Assembly (NCBI RefSeq): GCF_012489685.1
Contig: NC_080043.1
Location: 16,052,223-16,116,222 of the forward strand
DNA length: 64,000 nt
Origin: Lotus japonicus
Taxonomy: Eukaryota > Streptophyta > Magnoliopsida > Fabales > Fabaceae
Direction of reading: 5' to 3'
Shown piece after piece: positions 24,410 through 35,617 of the stretch (the stretch's first letter is position 1; each line of letters starts with the position of its first letter). The translations under genes and the position numbers were made by a program. Under the pieces are notes generated by a model. It ran no database searches, had not been told where the DNA came from, and saw nothing but the letters and a program-made list of their open reading frames with translations.

Positions 24410-25092
24410 GGTGATGAAAACCTTATAACATGTGTGTTATACAAAAGAGAGGAGAGAAATTTGGTTTTTAATTAGTATAAGTATTCTGCTATATACACTC
24501 CTTGAAATTCCACTCATTAATTTAGTTATTTCTTTTGAATATCAATTGTAGATATGCGTCTTTAATTCTTAAGCTTAGTTTTCAAGCTTTTAAATAAAAT
24601 ACTTTCTTAGAGTGCGTGTTACCCTAAATTTCTCCTTGCTGCACAATTAGTCTCAAACATCATCATTAATGCATAAGCCTACTTAATCCAAAAGTGAGGG
24701 TGAGTCTCTAATCTATTTATAAATAAATGAAGCATAAATTAATATGTTTTTAGTCCACCACAACAAAAAAAATGATCTAAATTGGTTTGCATAAAAAATT
24801 TCTTTGTGATTAGTAAGTCAATTTTTTTATTTTATTTGATATCAATTCAAATAACGTCGCTTAGCTTATTTAAAATCGTTGTTTGTGTTGTTGTAATTAT
24901 TCCATTGTTGAGAGTATCTTATTTCAGATTTTTATTTAATAAAGATTTTGCTTTTAAAATAAAGAATATTTAAGAAGCAAAATTAGTTTGTAATATTTTT
25001 ACTAAAAAAATTGATAACGCTAATTTTCCAAATTAATATTAGAGTACTGCTCAAAGTTCTTTAAACATCCCATTTCCAATCAAAGCTATGTT
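24410..25092. other. 3' flank of the NAC gene and left end of the duplicated block
   Basis: AT-rich. From about 24,950 the sequence (AGTTTGTAATATTTTTACT..., TTTTCCAAATTAATATTAGA) matches 55,700-55,830, marking the start of the paralogous block that holds the NAC-like gene copies. Confidence 0.6.
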
Positions 25093-25095
25093 AAA

Positions 25096-25782
25096 TTATT
25101 TTCTTGTTTTTTTTAAGAAGAAGAAATATATTAAAGAGATAAGAACTTGGGAACAAGCTATGTTAAAGCAAGCCATTAAGGGGCCTAACACTGCAGCACA
25201 AGAGCCATTAGAAATATGGGCAGAAATTTGTTTGGCGAAACCTTCTACAGCCTCAGCCTTAGAGCAGTTAAATTCGAACCCTACTGCTTTACCCATTGTG
25301 TATGCACGCTGAGCTCTCACCGTGACAGGAGAAGATCCCTACGAACAAGGTTTTCGTGAACCACCCACTCCATCGCTAACAGACACTGGCGTCTCCCCTC
25401 GCAAGTCTACTGCGTCAACCGTCACCAACCTTTTATTCCTCTTCCGATTTGAACTAGTTATGGCCAGAACATTCCTTCTGAGAAAAAGTGCTTTCCAGCA
25501 CTCCCAATGAAGGTGGGGCCGACAGAAGATTAGCATCTTCAACAACAAGCAATGGACCGGTGCTAGTAGGACAAAAACCAATTGGGCCCATATCAACAAA
25601 GAGTGAATCTCTAGGAGAGAGAGTCTTGGTGTCGACCCTCGAAAGAGCTGAAGAAGAGTGACCACACTGATCTGATCAAATGAGTTGTACCACCTTGGAA
25701 GGGGCCACAACAGTTGTAATTTGATAAAGGAACATCCTCCCAAGCATAGAGTAATAGGCTGGTGTCGCCCAAAATTGATCAC
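25096..25782 (-). pseudogene. LINE ORF1 C-terminal fragments, frameshifted
   Basis: The frame at 25,096-25,320 contains AYTMGKAVGFEFNCSKAEAV, resembling the C-terminal end of plant LINE ORF1 products. A different frame at 25,339-25,782 is open for 147 codons without recognisable features and probably carries a frameshift relative to the ancestor. No zinc knuckle, endonuclease or reverse transcriptase is visible. Confidence 0.5.
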
Positions 25783-25870
25783 GTAGCTCTACTTCTCAAG
25801 CTTGGATTTGAAATCATTGCTAGAAGAGGTCAGGGTTAAAAGCCCCACAATATACTTTGGCTTGCCCATC

Positions 25871-26472
25871 GACTTTTTTACTTGGCTGGTGTAATTTTTA
25901 AAAAAATTTACTAAACTAGTGCAACTTTTTATTTAATTACACAATTGGTGTAAATCGCCACTTAAAGTGGCGATACCTCTTTATTTTTTAAATTTTTTTT
26001 TTATAAAATCGCCACTTGCAGTGGCGACACCATAATTTTTTTTTTTTGACTTTGCTCATTAGTGACGGACGAAATTCCGTCGCTAATAATTTTGCGACGG
26101 AAATATTTACACTCTAATATCCGTCGCTAATATTGTTTGTCATTATTCACTAGGATTTTGTGACAAATAACTTCGTCGCAAACAAAATTGCGTCGCTAAA
26201 CAATTTGCGACAGATGTATTCTCTCTTTACCTTCCGTCACTAATACCTTTCATATTATAATACGCTAGGATTTTGTGGCGGATTTCTTCCGTCACTAAAA
26301 ATGAAAGTCAAAAAAAAAAAGTTTGGTTTCTGGCGATTTCTATAGAAAAAAAAAAGAAAAAAAAAATATCGCCATTGAAAGTGGCGATTTACACTAATTG
26401 TGTAATTAAATCAAAAGTTGCACTAGTTTGGTAATTTTGTTTTCAAATTACACTAACCAAGTAAAAAAAGTC
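25871..26472. mobile_element. Mutator-like MITE, 602 bp, nested in the LINE
   Basis: Long inverted repeats (over 100 bp) begin GACTTTTTTACTTGG and end CCAAGTAAAAAAAGTC. They are flanked by a perfect 9-bp duplication TTGCCCATC (25,862-25,870 and 26,473-26,481). Inside are repeated short palindromes (CGCCACTTAAAGTGGCG) and an inner inverted set built on GACGGA/TCCGTC GCTAAT motifs, so the element is a nested foldback. No coding sequence. Confidence 0.93.
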
Positions 26473-26661
26473 TTGCCCATCACTTGCAAACTATGAACCT
26501 TCTTTACCTCATCAGTGGTGGGCCCAATGTTCCTATCCTTGGTTGTAATAACCTCGTAATCCAACGACTCAATGAGTCCGCTGAGATCGAATCTATCGAT
26601 TCTTCCACCATCGTACTGGATAATTTAGAAGATACTTCCCGTGATGAGCTCGAAATAGGGG

Positions 26662-27839
26662 GTGCCCACTAGGGTGGACAAGTTTTAAACTGGTCCACCA
26701 GTGCACCATAATTTATCACCGTTGGATTTTAGCATCTTGGAATATTCTTTAATTTGATGGTCTAGATTGGATGGATGAAAAAAGGATAAAAATGTAAATG
26801 TCAAACACTTCTTTTCCACTCTTCCCCTTCTCGCCGGAACTGAATCAGCGTCCATCGGAACAATATGCTTTTGCTGTGTATAGAGGAATCTTGCTCGCGT
26901 AGGAAAGGATACCTCTGTTTTGCATCTGTATTTGCTTTGCCTCTTCCCCTGTTTTTCTCTTTCTTCCACTGGGCACGTTTTCTTATCTGTTTCTATTTTT
27001 CGTTTTACTTCTCCTCTTCTACCTGCATTTGTAATTTTACCCTATAACACTTCTTGTCCACACTTCTTTCCCAAGTTGTAGGCTAATTGTATTTGCTTTG
27101 CCTCTTCCCTCTGTATGTTGTTGGAGATTGTAGTGTAGAAGTTCTTCAACTTCTCTTCATAATTTTCCATTTACTCTGGGCATAAATCGAGCAGATCCTA
27201 CAACACAAGTTTTTCAACTTCTCTTCATAATTTTCCATTTTTCTGGGCATAAATCAAGCAGATCCTGCAACACACATTCACATAAACGTAGAAATATTCA
27301 AAAATCGTTCAATCAGATGGAAGTAGATAGGAAAAAACCAATTTACAAAACTGGTTTCGATTCGCTCTTCCTTTCAGATCTGGATTCGATTCACTCCTCC
27401 TTTCACATGGTGGTTTTTTTTTTTTGCTTAAGCCAAATTTGATTATAGGGCACAAGGGGTGCCACCCATGGATACAATCAAAGAAGAAAACAAGTGGCCA
27501 AAAGGCCAGCACAAGGAAAACGAAATAAGAAATAAGACAGTAACTTAGAACAAGACCAGACCAAGGGAAACATATTGTAAAAAAACAGGAAAAAAACAGG
27601 GGAAAACGCGAGGAAAGACAGAGCAAGGTAGATAGGGCCCGTGCTTTCACATGGTGGTGGGGATTTTCCAGAAGAAGAAACGTGAAGAGGATTGAGAGAG
27701 AGGAGAGAGGCGTGAGGGAGGAGAGAGAGTGTTTCTTTTTAAGAATTGAATTTTTAATATATTTTTCTTTTTGTAATTTACCCATATAACCTTGGTGCAT
27801 GGGTGGACCAGTTTGAAACTTGTCCACCCTAATGGGCAC
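26662..27839. mobile_element. Mutator-like element, 1178 bp, nested in LINE ORF1
   Basis: Inverted repeats of about 48 bp start GTGCCCACTAGGGTGGACAA and end with its near complement. They are flanked by an 11-bp duplication CGAAATAGGGG (26,651-26,661 and 27,840-27,850); 9-11 bp fits Mutator-like insertion. Internally there is a local direct duplication (CAACTTCTCTTCATAATTTT at about 27,149 and 27,217) and an inserted retroposon (27,414-27,643). No transposase. Confidence 0.92.
27414..27643 (-). mobile_element. Short retroposon (LINE 3' end or SINE), - strand
   Basis: On the - strand it ends TTTGGCTTAAGC followed by a poly(A) run (T-run from 27,412). A perfect 14-bp duplication CTTTCACATGGTGG flanks it (27,400-27,413 and 27,644-27,657). 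At 230 bp with no ORF it is a 5'-truncated LINE tail or a SINE. Its tail differs from the other LINE-tail family in this window. Confidence 0.88.
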
Positions 27840-28283
27840 CGAAATAGGGGCCCAAGCCTCGCTCTCGGTCCGGGGAGATGGTCCCTCGCATCCACCATGA
27901 TCAACCTCCACCCACACCTTGGTGGTTTCACCACCAATGCTCACTTCAATGAAACTGTCTTCAAAGGAAGGGGATGAAGAGTTGATCAACATTCGGGCAA
28001 CGTCCAGGTGCTTAAGATCCCTAGTATCATCGTCGAGGCACACTAGGCGGCCAAGGTTTCCAGCCACGGTGGCAAAGAAGGCTGGGCTCCAAGCCGCAAG
28101 TGGCACGTTCCTAAGTTTCAGCCAGCGATAGTGTCTGGTTGCTACTGACATCTTAGTTGCTGGTTTAATTAGTTCGCGGTAATCTCTCAAAATTTCAGTA
28201 CCAGATTGGAGCAAGATGGACCTTTGATCATTGTCTTCAAATTCTATAGTCACTTCCTTTGCCCCCATTGATCTGACCTTCAT
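27840..28283 (-). pseudogene. LINE ORF1 fragment, DUF4283-like
   Basis: About 148 codons on the - strand beginning MKVRSMGAKEVTIEF. It includes RHYRWLKLRNVPLAAWSP, FFATVAGNLGRLVCLDDDT and LDVARMLI, the pattern of plant LINE-1 ORF1 (nucleic-acid-binding DUF4283-type) proteins. It is cut at 27,839 by a Mutator-like MITE; the same frame resumes at 26,661 as PISSSSREV-like sequence and soon stops. The open frame that appears to run on to 27,309 is a chance fusion with MITE sequence. Confidence 0.7.
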
Positions 28284-28645
28284 GTTGAGACCCTCTCTGA
28301 AAATCTATTTTTGAAATTTGATTTAGTTAAAAATATATTTCCATTAAAAATCAATGTACATAAAATTTAACATGTGTATGAGAGTAGTCTCTAATAAATT
28401 AAAAACTTTTTAATCTTAATATTGTTATGAATTAGTTTTTTGTTTAATTCTTTCTAGGATGACTTTTGGTTAATTAAATTAAATGCATTATTCATAAGTT
28501 CCAATTTTACGTACTTTTCACTCTTATTTCGGGCACTTATTTGACGTGTGTGCTTCATTTATATATCATTTAACCCTCATTTTAGTAGTTTATTATAAAT
28601 CTAGTTTTATTTCATGTCAAATACTAGTTTAATCCTTATATTTTG

Positions 28646-29197
28646 TGTTGGAAAGAAATGGTGTCTTGATGCTTGAAGTTTGCTTGAAGCAAGTGAAGTA
28701 CAAAATGTGTTGGACTTGGTTGCTTGAAGCTTGCTTGAAGCAGGGAAAATACATAAGTGAAGATGGCTTCCTTGCTCAAGGATTGCTTCAAGCAATCATT
28801 TTACAGTAAAATGTGTTTTTTTCCAGTGAAGATTGCTTGAAGCAATGTTAAGATGGTGGATAATTCTTCACAATGAAGGAAAGATTGCTTGAAGCCGCTT
28901 TGAGCAATCTTGAAGCATCCGAAACAGCCACAATCAGTATAAATACATGGAACTCGAAATTTATCAGGGGCTGGCCATTTCTCTTCATTTCTACACACAC
29001 CCAAACAGAGAAAAACAAGGGAGAAAGTTTAGGAGGCTGGAGAGGAAGCTTAGGTGCCGGATTCGACGGCGAGACATCGCAGAGTCTTCAGTTCTTCTTT
29101 CTTCTTCTTCATGATTTTAAAGCTGTCCATGAAAATGGATAGCTAATCTCTCTTTGTTGGGATTGGTTGTAGCCTTTTGGCCTTTATGCACTCACTT

Positions 29198-29258
<61 letters not shown>

Positions 29259-29866
29259 TCTTTGTTTCTATGAATGGTTTCAATGATGTTACTTTGTTCT
29301 TAATGCTTGTTTTGCCTTGATCACTTAAGGCATGAAAATGGATTTGATAAGTTTAGTGAGAACTAGCTAATTAAATATGATCTAGGTAAATATCATCTAA
29401 TGAATCTAAGATCTAGAGATAGGATTGGATCATTAGTCAAACTAACATCTATGCCCAATGTTTCTTGCTTTGTTAATCAATAAGGAGATTGAGGGTTAAT
29501 TTAGTAAGACGATAATCTTCGCATAGGGACACCGTTTAGTAAGATAAGATATGGTGTGATGGAACCAATCATAGGACAAGATTTACGTATGAAGTCTTAG
29601 AGTGCGTATAGTCAATCGGTGAATTTCAATTCCAACAATTGTCTCCTCTTGATTTCAAACCTCTTTTATATCGTTTTGTTATGGCTTTTCATTTATTTTC
29701 ATGTTCAAACAAACAATCAATCTCTTTTTGAAACCTTTGTTTGAGTTTGTTAACTATTGAACGACGTAAGTATTACATCTCCCTGTGAATACGACAAAAC
29801 TCTTTACTATACTACAATTGAGTCTTGAGAGATTCGAAAGTAGAGTGTTAAAAAAATCTCTCAACA
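28646..29866 (+). repeat. Solo LTR, Athila-like, about 1.22 kb
   Basis: Starts TGTTGG and ends CTCAACA (TGTTG/CAACA terminal inverted repeat). It contains AGTATAAATACA near 28,937 (TATA) and, near the 3' end, CTCCCTGTGAATACGAC, a motif typical of Athila-type LTR ends. The first 280 bp hold many TTGCTTGAAGCAA-like repeats. It sits inside the duplicated block and is absent from the paralogous site near 56,040. No internal region, and the target duplication is not clear. Confidence 0.65.
29201..29255. repeat. TA microsatellite
   Basis: 55 bases of uninterrupted TA dinucleotide inside the solo LTR. It is likely polymorphic. Confidence 0.98.
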
Positions 29867-30272
29867 ATTATTACCTATATTAGAAAAACTATAAATCTCT
29901 TTGAAATGTACATCGTTGCATGGCTTAATAGCATATTTTATCCCTCATTTATCACGATTTGACAGTTCTGGTCCCTCGAAGAATTTATTAGCCTACAACG
30001 TCTCTCGCGTTTACTAACTGTTGCAGTTTTAGCTTTTTGTCAACTTTCATCCAATATTTAACAGTTTTTAATTAAAAAAATCAATTAAAAATAAGGCTTG
30101 AAGAACAATTTTATGTTTTCTGAGTAACAATATTATGGTTTCTAGTTTTTTTAAGTTATTTTTTGACAATAACCAAAAAATCAATTTTTAGACATGTATT
30201 TTAGGCATAATGGCTCTCTCATATCCTCTATTATGTCATGATATGACATTTATTAGACTAAACAATCATTTC

Positions 30273-30448
30273 TTTTTTTTTTTGAAAGAAGAAGATAATA
30301 AATTGATGATAAAAAATTGGGAACAAGACTCTCCCAAGTGAGCCACACAAGATACAAAACAACGAACCAAGAGAAGTTAAAAAAAAGAAAGAAAGTAAGA
30401 AACAGAAACAAATACATTGAGCATCACACCAAGAGGGCTTAGTATGTT
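30273..30448 (-). mobile_element. LINE-tail retroposon, about 180 bp, - strand
   Basis: T-run at 30,273-30,283, then a segment whose complement reads CTTGGGAGAGTCTTGTTCCC, the tail shared with 25,107, 54,397 and 56,470. The paralogous block (about 56,240-56,270) lacks it. The right end is approximate and no clean duplication was found. Confidence 0.65.
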
Positions 30449-30645
30449 ACAAAAGAGAGGGAACCAAAAAATGGCATGAAAATATTTTTGTTTAAAGAGG
30501 TCCACTACTCTGACTTAAGGAAAAAGTCATTCGGGGAGGGTGTGAGAATTTTCCACTCTCAACATTGAAATCAATGAATTCATCACTCTAAGTATTGGAG
30601 CTTTTCTCATTAGATTGTTTTACATTCATCACCTTCTTTGCACCC

Positions 30646-32750
30646 TTATTCTGTAAAAATGCGGTATACAACCCAATTTGCCATCTGCATTTTGAGCACT
30701 AAAAATTTTAATGATGAAATACTTATAATGTATATGCAAAAAGGATAGTGATCAAACTACCAACCCACTCATGATAATTCAAAGAATTAAACTAAAATAT
30801 TGCTTGGTAACGAAACTAAACATGACAAAATAGAGCGGAACAAAACATATAAACATAATAGAGCCGAACAAAACATAAAAAATGTAGCAGTAAATAATGT
30901 TTTATGTACTGTATTTAATAACTCCACGATAAAAAAAAAATCATTAGAAAATAAGTATGAGTTAATTGCATATAAAACATTGTCGTGTATAATTTTTGAT
31001 TGTATACAAAATTATAATGTTGCCAACAAATTTATAAAAACTACTACTTTTTTTAGAACGTGCATAATGGACACTAGGCGAGCCTCAAGAGGGGCAGCGC
31101 CCAGAGGTTTGTCCGCCAAGCGGCGGGTTCCGAGCCAATGGGTTGGGCCTCAACTAGCGAGGCCTAACCGGCCCACTAAAGGAAATTACACGCGGGAAGC
31201 CCAATCCCCACCACTATAAATAGGGGCGGTTACCAAGTGTAAATGACTTTTTTTGCTCATGTGTTCAATACACTCCTGAAATTCAGTGACTCTCTCTTTC
31301 TAGTGCAATCTCTCTTTACACTCTAGGGGTTACCCTCCCTCTCAATGTTCATAGAAGGAGCACATAATATTTAGTTGTTATATAGTTAAACAAATAAGGA
31401 TTTTATAACCCATTAATCTCTTTTGCTTTTAAAAAAATATTATAATATTTATATGCATAATTTATTTTATTATTTTATACTATTATATAACCAAAATGTT
31501 TCAAATATAATTAAGGGTTTTATTGCCGGTCAAAATATTTTAAGAGAGTGTGTTTTTATATTCCTCATAGTTTCACAATTTTCAAGGAACCAAAACGTTA
31601 TGTTGAGATTTTTTCCTTCGTTCTATTCCATCCTAAAATTATAATAAACACGAAATAAAGTGTGTGTATCATGTTCCATTCTATTCGATTCAGTCCACCA
31701 AACATTACCTAAATTTCTACTCAATTTCCATGATAATGAAATAGGTTAGTAAAGTCTTCTATTTGTAATTTACCTTAGCGGGGTTTTCCACTAACGCAAG
31801 ACGAAACTCATGCATCACCCATTTGGTCCTCCTAGCACATGCTCCTTGCACTTTCCAAAAATTTAGAGTGTTCCTCTTTCCAATCACCTCATTATTTTCA
31901 GGGATAGGAACATCTTTTCCTTTCTCAATAACTCTCCATTGGCCACTCCCAGCAACTCTCTTGTCAATGTTTTCAAGGTCACGACCCATGGTGTTGTAGA
32001 AAAAACACTTTCGCTCATTGAAAATCTTTCCATCTACAACACAAATTACATTTAAAACATCATCTTGGTAATTCAATTCCCACTTGAAAACAACACGTAA
32101 ACATTGGGACATGGAAGTTTTTTTTGCTTTTGTTTTTGTGACATCATCTTGGTAATTCATTCTCTGGGGTTAGAACAAGAGTTATAAAAGATTAAGAGTG
32201 GGTTTGGTTTTCCATTGAGATCCTTCATAAGGAATTTTGGTAGAGTAGAATCAATCATTTATAAAAATATGATGTTGGGTAGTCAGTTTTGAGAATTCAT
32301 TTCAAGCCCAAAATTAGTTTGATAGAAGTTGGGTAGAGTAGTTTTTCGTTGAACACAACATTTTAACCAATTATGAGTTTTTACAATTGAATTTCACAAT
32401 ATTATCAAAAAATACTTTTTTATAAATGTATCAAAACTTAAATAGCCAAAATCAGTTGTGACAAATACGGATCGAAACACGTACTAAAGGACTCATGGAA
32501 TAGTGGAAAAAAAAAGGATTTTAAAAAAATGCCAACCTCCTCCAGGAAGATACCAAGGCTCAGTACGAAACACATCAAAATCAGGGATGATTTGAACCGG
32601 AAGACGTTGAGCAAAGACCCTCCTCTTTAGGTAGAACTCTACAAGAACTTCATCTGTCGGATCAAACTTGTACCCAGGAAGCAATTTGATAGTCCCATCC
32701 TCATCTTCATAGGTCATGGCTAGGTCCTCCATCTCAAAGAGGCTTGTCAT
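30646..32750 (-). CDS. NAC-like gene copy 1, C-terminally truncated
   Basis: Three exons on the - strand: 32,750-32,537, 32,033-31,774, 30,684-30,646, with GT-AG junctions in matching phases; about 170 aa. Exon 1 has LPGYKFDPTDEVLVEFYLKR (subdomain A) and PDFDVFRTEPWYLPGG (B). Exon 2 has DGKIFNERKCFFYN, SGQWRVIEKGKDVPI, NFWKVQGACARRTKWVMHEF (C-D). Exon 3 has MANWVVYRIF (E), then TE and a stop. Compared with copy 2 (56,391-58,645), one extra base in exon 3 near 30,652-30,656 shifts the frame into this stop, removing a C-terminal tail of about 25 residues. It is therefore a NAC domain with almost no tail. The domain itself is open, so it may still be made as a DNA-binding or dimerising protein, or it may be an early pseudogene. 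Confidence 0.6.
31068..31362 (+). repeat. Small solo LTR, 295 bp, in intron 2 of NAC-like copy 1
   Basis: Starts TGGACACTAGG, ends AAGGAGCA, and is flanked by a perfect 5-bp duplication CATAA (31,063-31,067 and 31,363-31,367). It has CACTATAAATAGGGG (TATA) near 31,213. The paralogous intron in copy 2 (near 57,440) is an empty site with a single GCATAAT. The size suggests a TRIM or small gypsy LTR. Confidence 0.9.
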
Positions 32751-34395
32751 AACTCTTTTGTAGTCACTGTTGTGAACTTATGCAATTTAGACATCAATTT
32801 ATAGCTACAATATATGAAATGGAATTATTATATGTGGGTTCGTGAGAGCGTTAAGAGGTGGGGGGGGGGGGGGAGAGAGGTAAGCAATCATAACACTATA
32901 TAATATCTCCATATGAGTAGAAAATATGGAATCTCATTTGACTTATGGGAGGGAAGTCATTATTTTATATTCGCTTATGATTAATCATTACACTTTTACA
33001 AAAATATGTTCGCTACATCATACATTAAAAATAATAAATGTTTTTCTTATTATAATTAAATCCAAATTATTTAAAACTATTTCTATCACTCTTTATTGCT
33101 TCTATTTTGAAAGAAAATGATATTTGTGGTCAGAATAATTATTTATATCAAATTTTCGTAAAATTAAAAGTAAAACAATAAAATCATAAATGGACTGTAT
33201 TAATAGGTTAAAGAAAACTCCATTTCGAAAAAAATCATTTAAAGATAAATAAGCAAATTTTTAATAAGAAATATGGAATTAAATATTTTTCTTTTTTTTT
33301 GAAACATTAAATATTTTTCTAAGCCTCAAGTTTATTACAACTACGTTCAAATTCTTACTAAATTTTTATTGTAATGATTTCACCTCAATAATAATATTTA
33401 TTATTGTCTAATTTTATTTCAATATAAATATAAACACATGTTCCAATAAGTATTATAGTAAGCAAAGATAATTTCTTTTTTTCTAGAAAGGAAAATGGAG
33501 ATAATTTATATTTCATTCATTTTACACTATTCTCTAAAATTACTATTGTTTTTATTATTTTGTTTCTCTAAAATTACTATTGTTGATAGTATATTTATTG
33601 AATTAAAATAAATAATACAACTAATAATAGTAAATATTTTTCTAATTACAATATAAATCCAAATTATGTTTATTTTTTACAATATATATTTTTTACGTCT
33701 TTTGATCACACTTTGATTTTATTTAAAATAAAGAAACTTGTGTAGTATTTACTAAAATATTATCGCCTTACAAAATTATAAGTTTAAAGAATTTAATTTT
33801 TTATTTTTAACTTGTTACAATAATTATTTATATCGAACTTTTATAAAGAAAACCAACAAAATCACAAATGCATTTTATTAATCATATAAAGATAACTTAC
33901 TACATTTTTTCGTACAAGAGTGAAATGAAACAAAAAGCAATAGAACATAAAGAAATTACACTCCAACAAATCTAGTCTCTATCTCATCTGCAAGAAGCAA
34001 AGGCTCAAACGCCTCAAACTCAAGAGGTGAGTCTTGAATAAGGAGAAAATCTAAAGATTGTCGGGCTTCAGTTTTGTCCAAACATTTATACATAAACGTG
34101 AAATTAATAAAATTTTCTTATCCTCGAATTAATTAGAATTAAAGTGATTACTTTGGAGGTATAAAACCGACACTAATCTTACTATCATTTCATTTATAAT
34201 TTTTTCCTTACATAAGACCAATAAAATCAAATATTTAATGGTTTGCCAAATTAATTTTGTAATTATTCTCTAAAAAGTTTCCTTGAATTAAAGTCAATAT
34301 TTGACCCTTTGAAGAAAAATTAAATATTTGAGAATTATTAATATTTTATACTCAAACAGTAATTAGTTTAACACTCTATATTTTTTCTATAATTT
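32751..34395. other. AT-rich upstream region of NAC-like copy 1
   Basis: No coding sequence seen. It includes an uninterrupted run of 14 G at 32,860-32,873, about 110 bp upstream of the copy 1 start codon, followed by GAGAGAGG. The rest is AT-rich spacer up to the SIRE-like element. Confidence 0.6.
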
Positions 34396-35603
34396 TGAAG
34401 GTATGAAAAACGGTAGAAAGGGGGGGTTTGAATAACGTTTTCAGTATAAAACTTCCACCTTAAAGATTTTGACAAATCTTTCGAGAACTTAAGTGCAAAA
34501 GATAAGAGATAGAAAAGCACACAAGGATTTTATCCTGGTTCACTTGATAAATCACTCAAGTTACTCCAGTCCACCCGTTAAGGTGATTTCTTCCTTCTTA
34601 GAATGAAGGCAATCCACTAATCAGGTAAGAGTTACAACTGCACTTGAAACCTACAAGTGACTAACAATTACACTGACTTAGCTCACACTAAGATTCACTC
34701 TCTTAGTCTTCTCTAGGATCCGATCAACCTTGATCTCCTAAAGGAACTAAACAAACTGTTTATCAAAGAATCGTTTACAAGAGATTTGCTTCTAAAAAGC
34801 TAATAGTAAACTCAATGAATTTCAGATGAAATAAAACTTAGAAGATTTTCGAATATGTCTTGTGTATGTGAATGCTTCTTTTTGTTTCTTTCAGTCTTCA
34901 GCCTCTTTATATACTCCAAGGATTAGGGTTGAGCGATGCATGGGAAATGCTACCGTTGGAGGGCAGTTCTGGAAAATCCAGCTTCTGCTGTGGCTGAGAA
35001 CGTTAGGAAGGTCGTCATGAAGGTACAGTTGCTTTTGTACTTGGATAGCGACGCGACCTTTAAACCTAGGAGACTTCTGATCAGAGGAATGCTTCGTATT
35101 GGAACTTGTGAAGCCGGTTGATCAGAGTCAGAGGGAAAGCACAGATCCTCTGACCATTGTATCTTCTGATTCTGAACTTCAGAGGGAAGAACATGGCCTT
35201 CAGAGTTTCTTGCTTCTGGACTTCAGAGTTTCCACTATTCAGCTTCTGGATCTTCAGAGTCTTCTACACCATCAGAACATCTGAACCTTCAGTGTTTCTT
35301 GGTTATCAGAACTTCTGGATCTTCAGAGCTTCTAGCGACTGAGTCCACATCAGAGTTTGTATAGCTTCAGAACTTCTGAAGCTTTTCCGCTGTTCATACT
35401 GAACATGGTGAATGCGAAAGCGTTGCTTGGGTCACTCTTTATACATAGTGCTTCTGATTTGTGTGAGATTGAGTTGAGGTCAGAACCTGCAAATAGCACA
35501 CTCAGAAAAACACGTTAGAGTACCACAATTGTTCATATCAAAAGGTTAACTTGTAATCATCAAAACATAGAGTTGTACTACTAGATCAAAACTTGATCTT
35601 ACA
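34396..35603 (-). repeat. 3' LTR of the SIRE1-like element
   Basis: 1208 bp. On the - strand it begins TGTAAGATCAAG at 35,603 and ends CATACCTTCA at 34,396. The region 35,090-35,400 is built of many short CTTCAGAG / CTTCTGGA repeats. A TATA-like box lies near 34,906. Confidence 0.93.
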
Positions 35604-35617
35604 ATCTCCCCCTTTTT
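35604..35617 (-). other. Polypurine tract of the SIRE1-like element
   Basis: On the - strand AAAAAGGGGGAGAT directly precedes the 3' LTR. This is the characteristic purine tract of the SIRE/Maximus clade. Confidence 0.9.

Larger units (their letters stand above)
25107..28300 (-). mobile_element. LINE derivative on the - strand carrying ORF1 pieces only
   Basis: Read on the - strand, an ORF1-like region starts near 28,283 and the element ends in a poly(A) tail (T-run 25,107-25,114). The pre-insertion site is seen in the paralogous block near 55,840-55,860, and degenerate target duplications flank it (25,093-25,106 and 28,301-28,313). With the nested elements at 25,871-26,472 and 26,662-27,839 removed, about 1.4 kb remains. 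It has ORF1-type sequence at both ends but no reverse transcriptase, so it looks internally deleted and non-autonomous. Its 3' tail (GTTCCCAAGTTCTT...) matches the tails at 30,273, 54,397 and 56,470. Confidence 0.7.

Noticed and set aside
27309..28283. 324-codon - strand ORF
   Set aside because: Only 27,840-28,283 is LINE ORF1; the remainder is MITE and retroposon sequence read through by chance.
30646..32750. Treating NAC-like copy 1 as a full-length functional NAC
   Set aside because: Comparison with copy 2 shows an extra base and premature stop in exon 3; reported as truncated instead.
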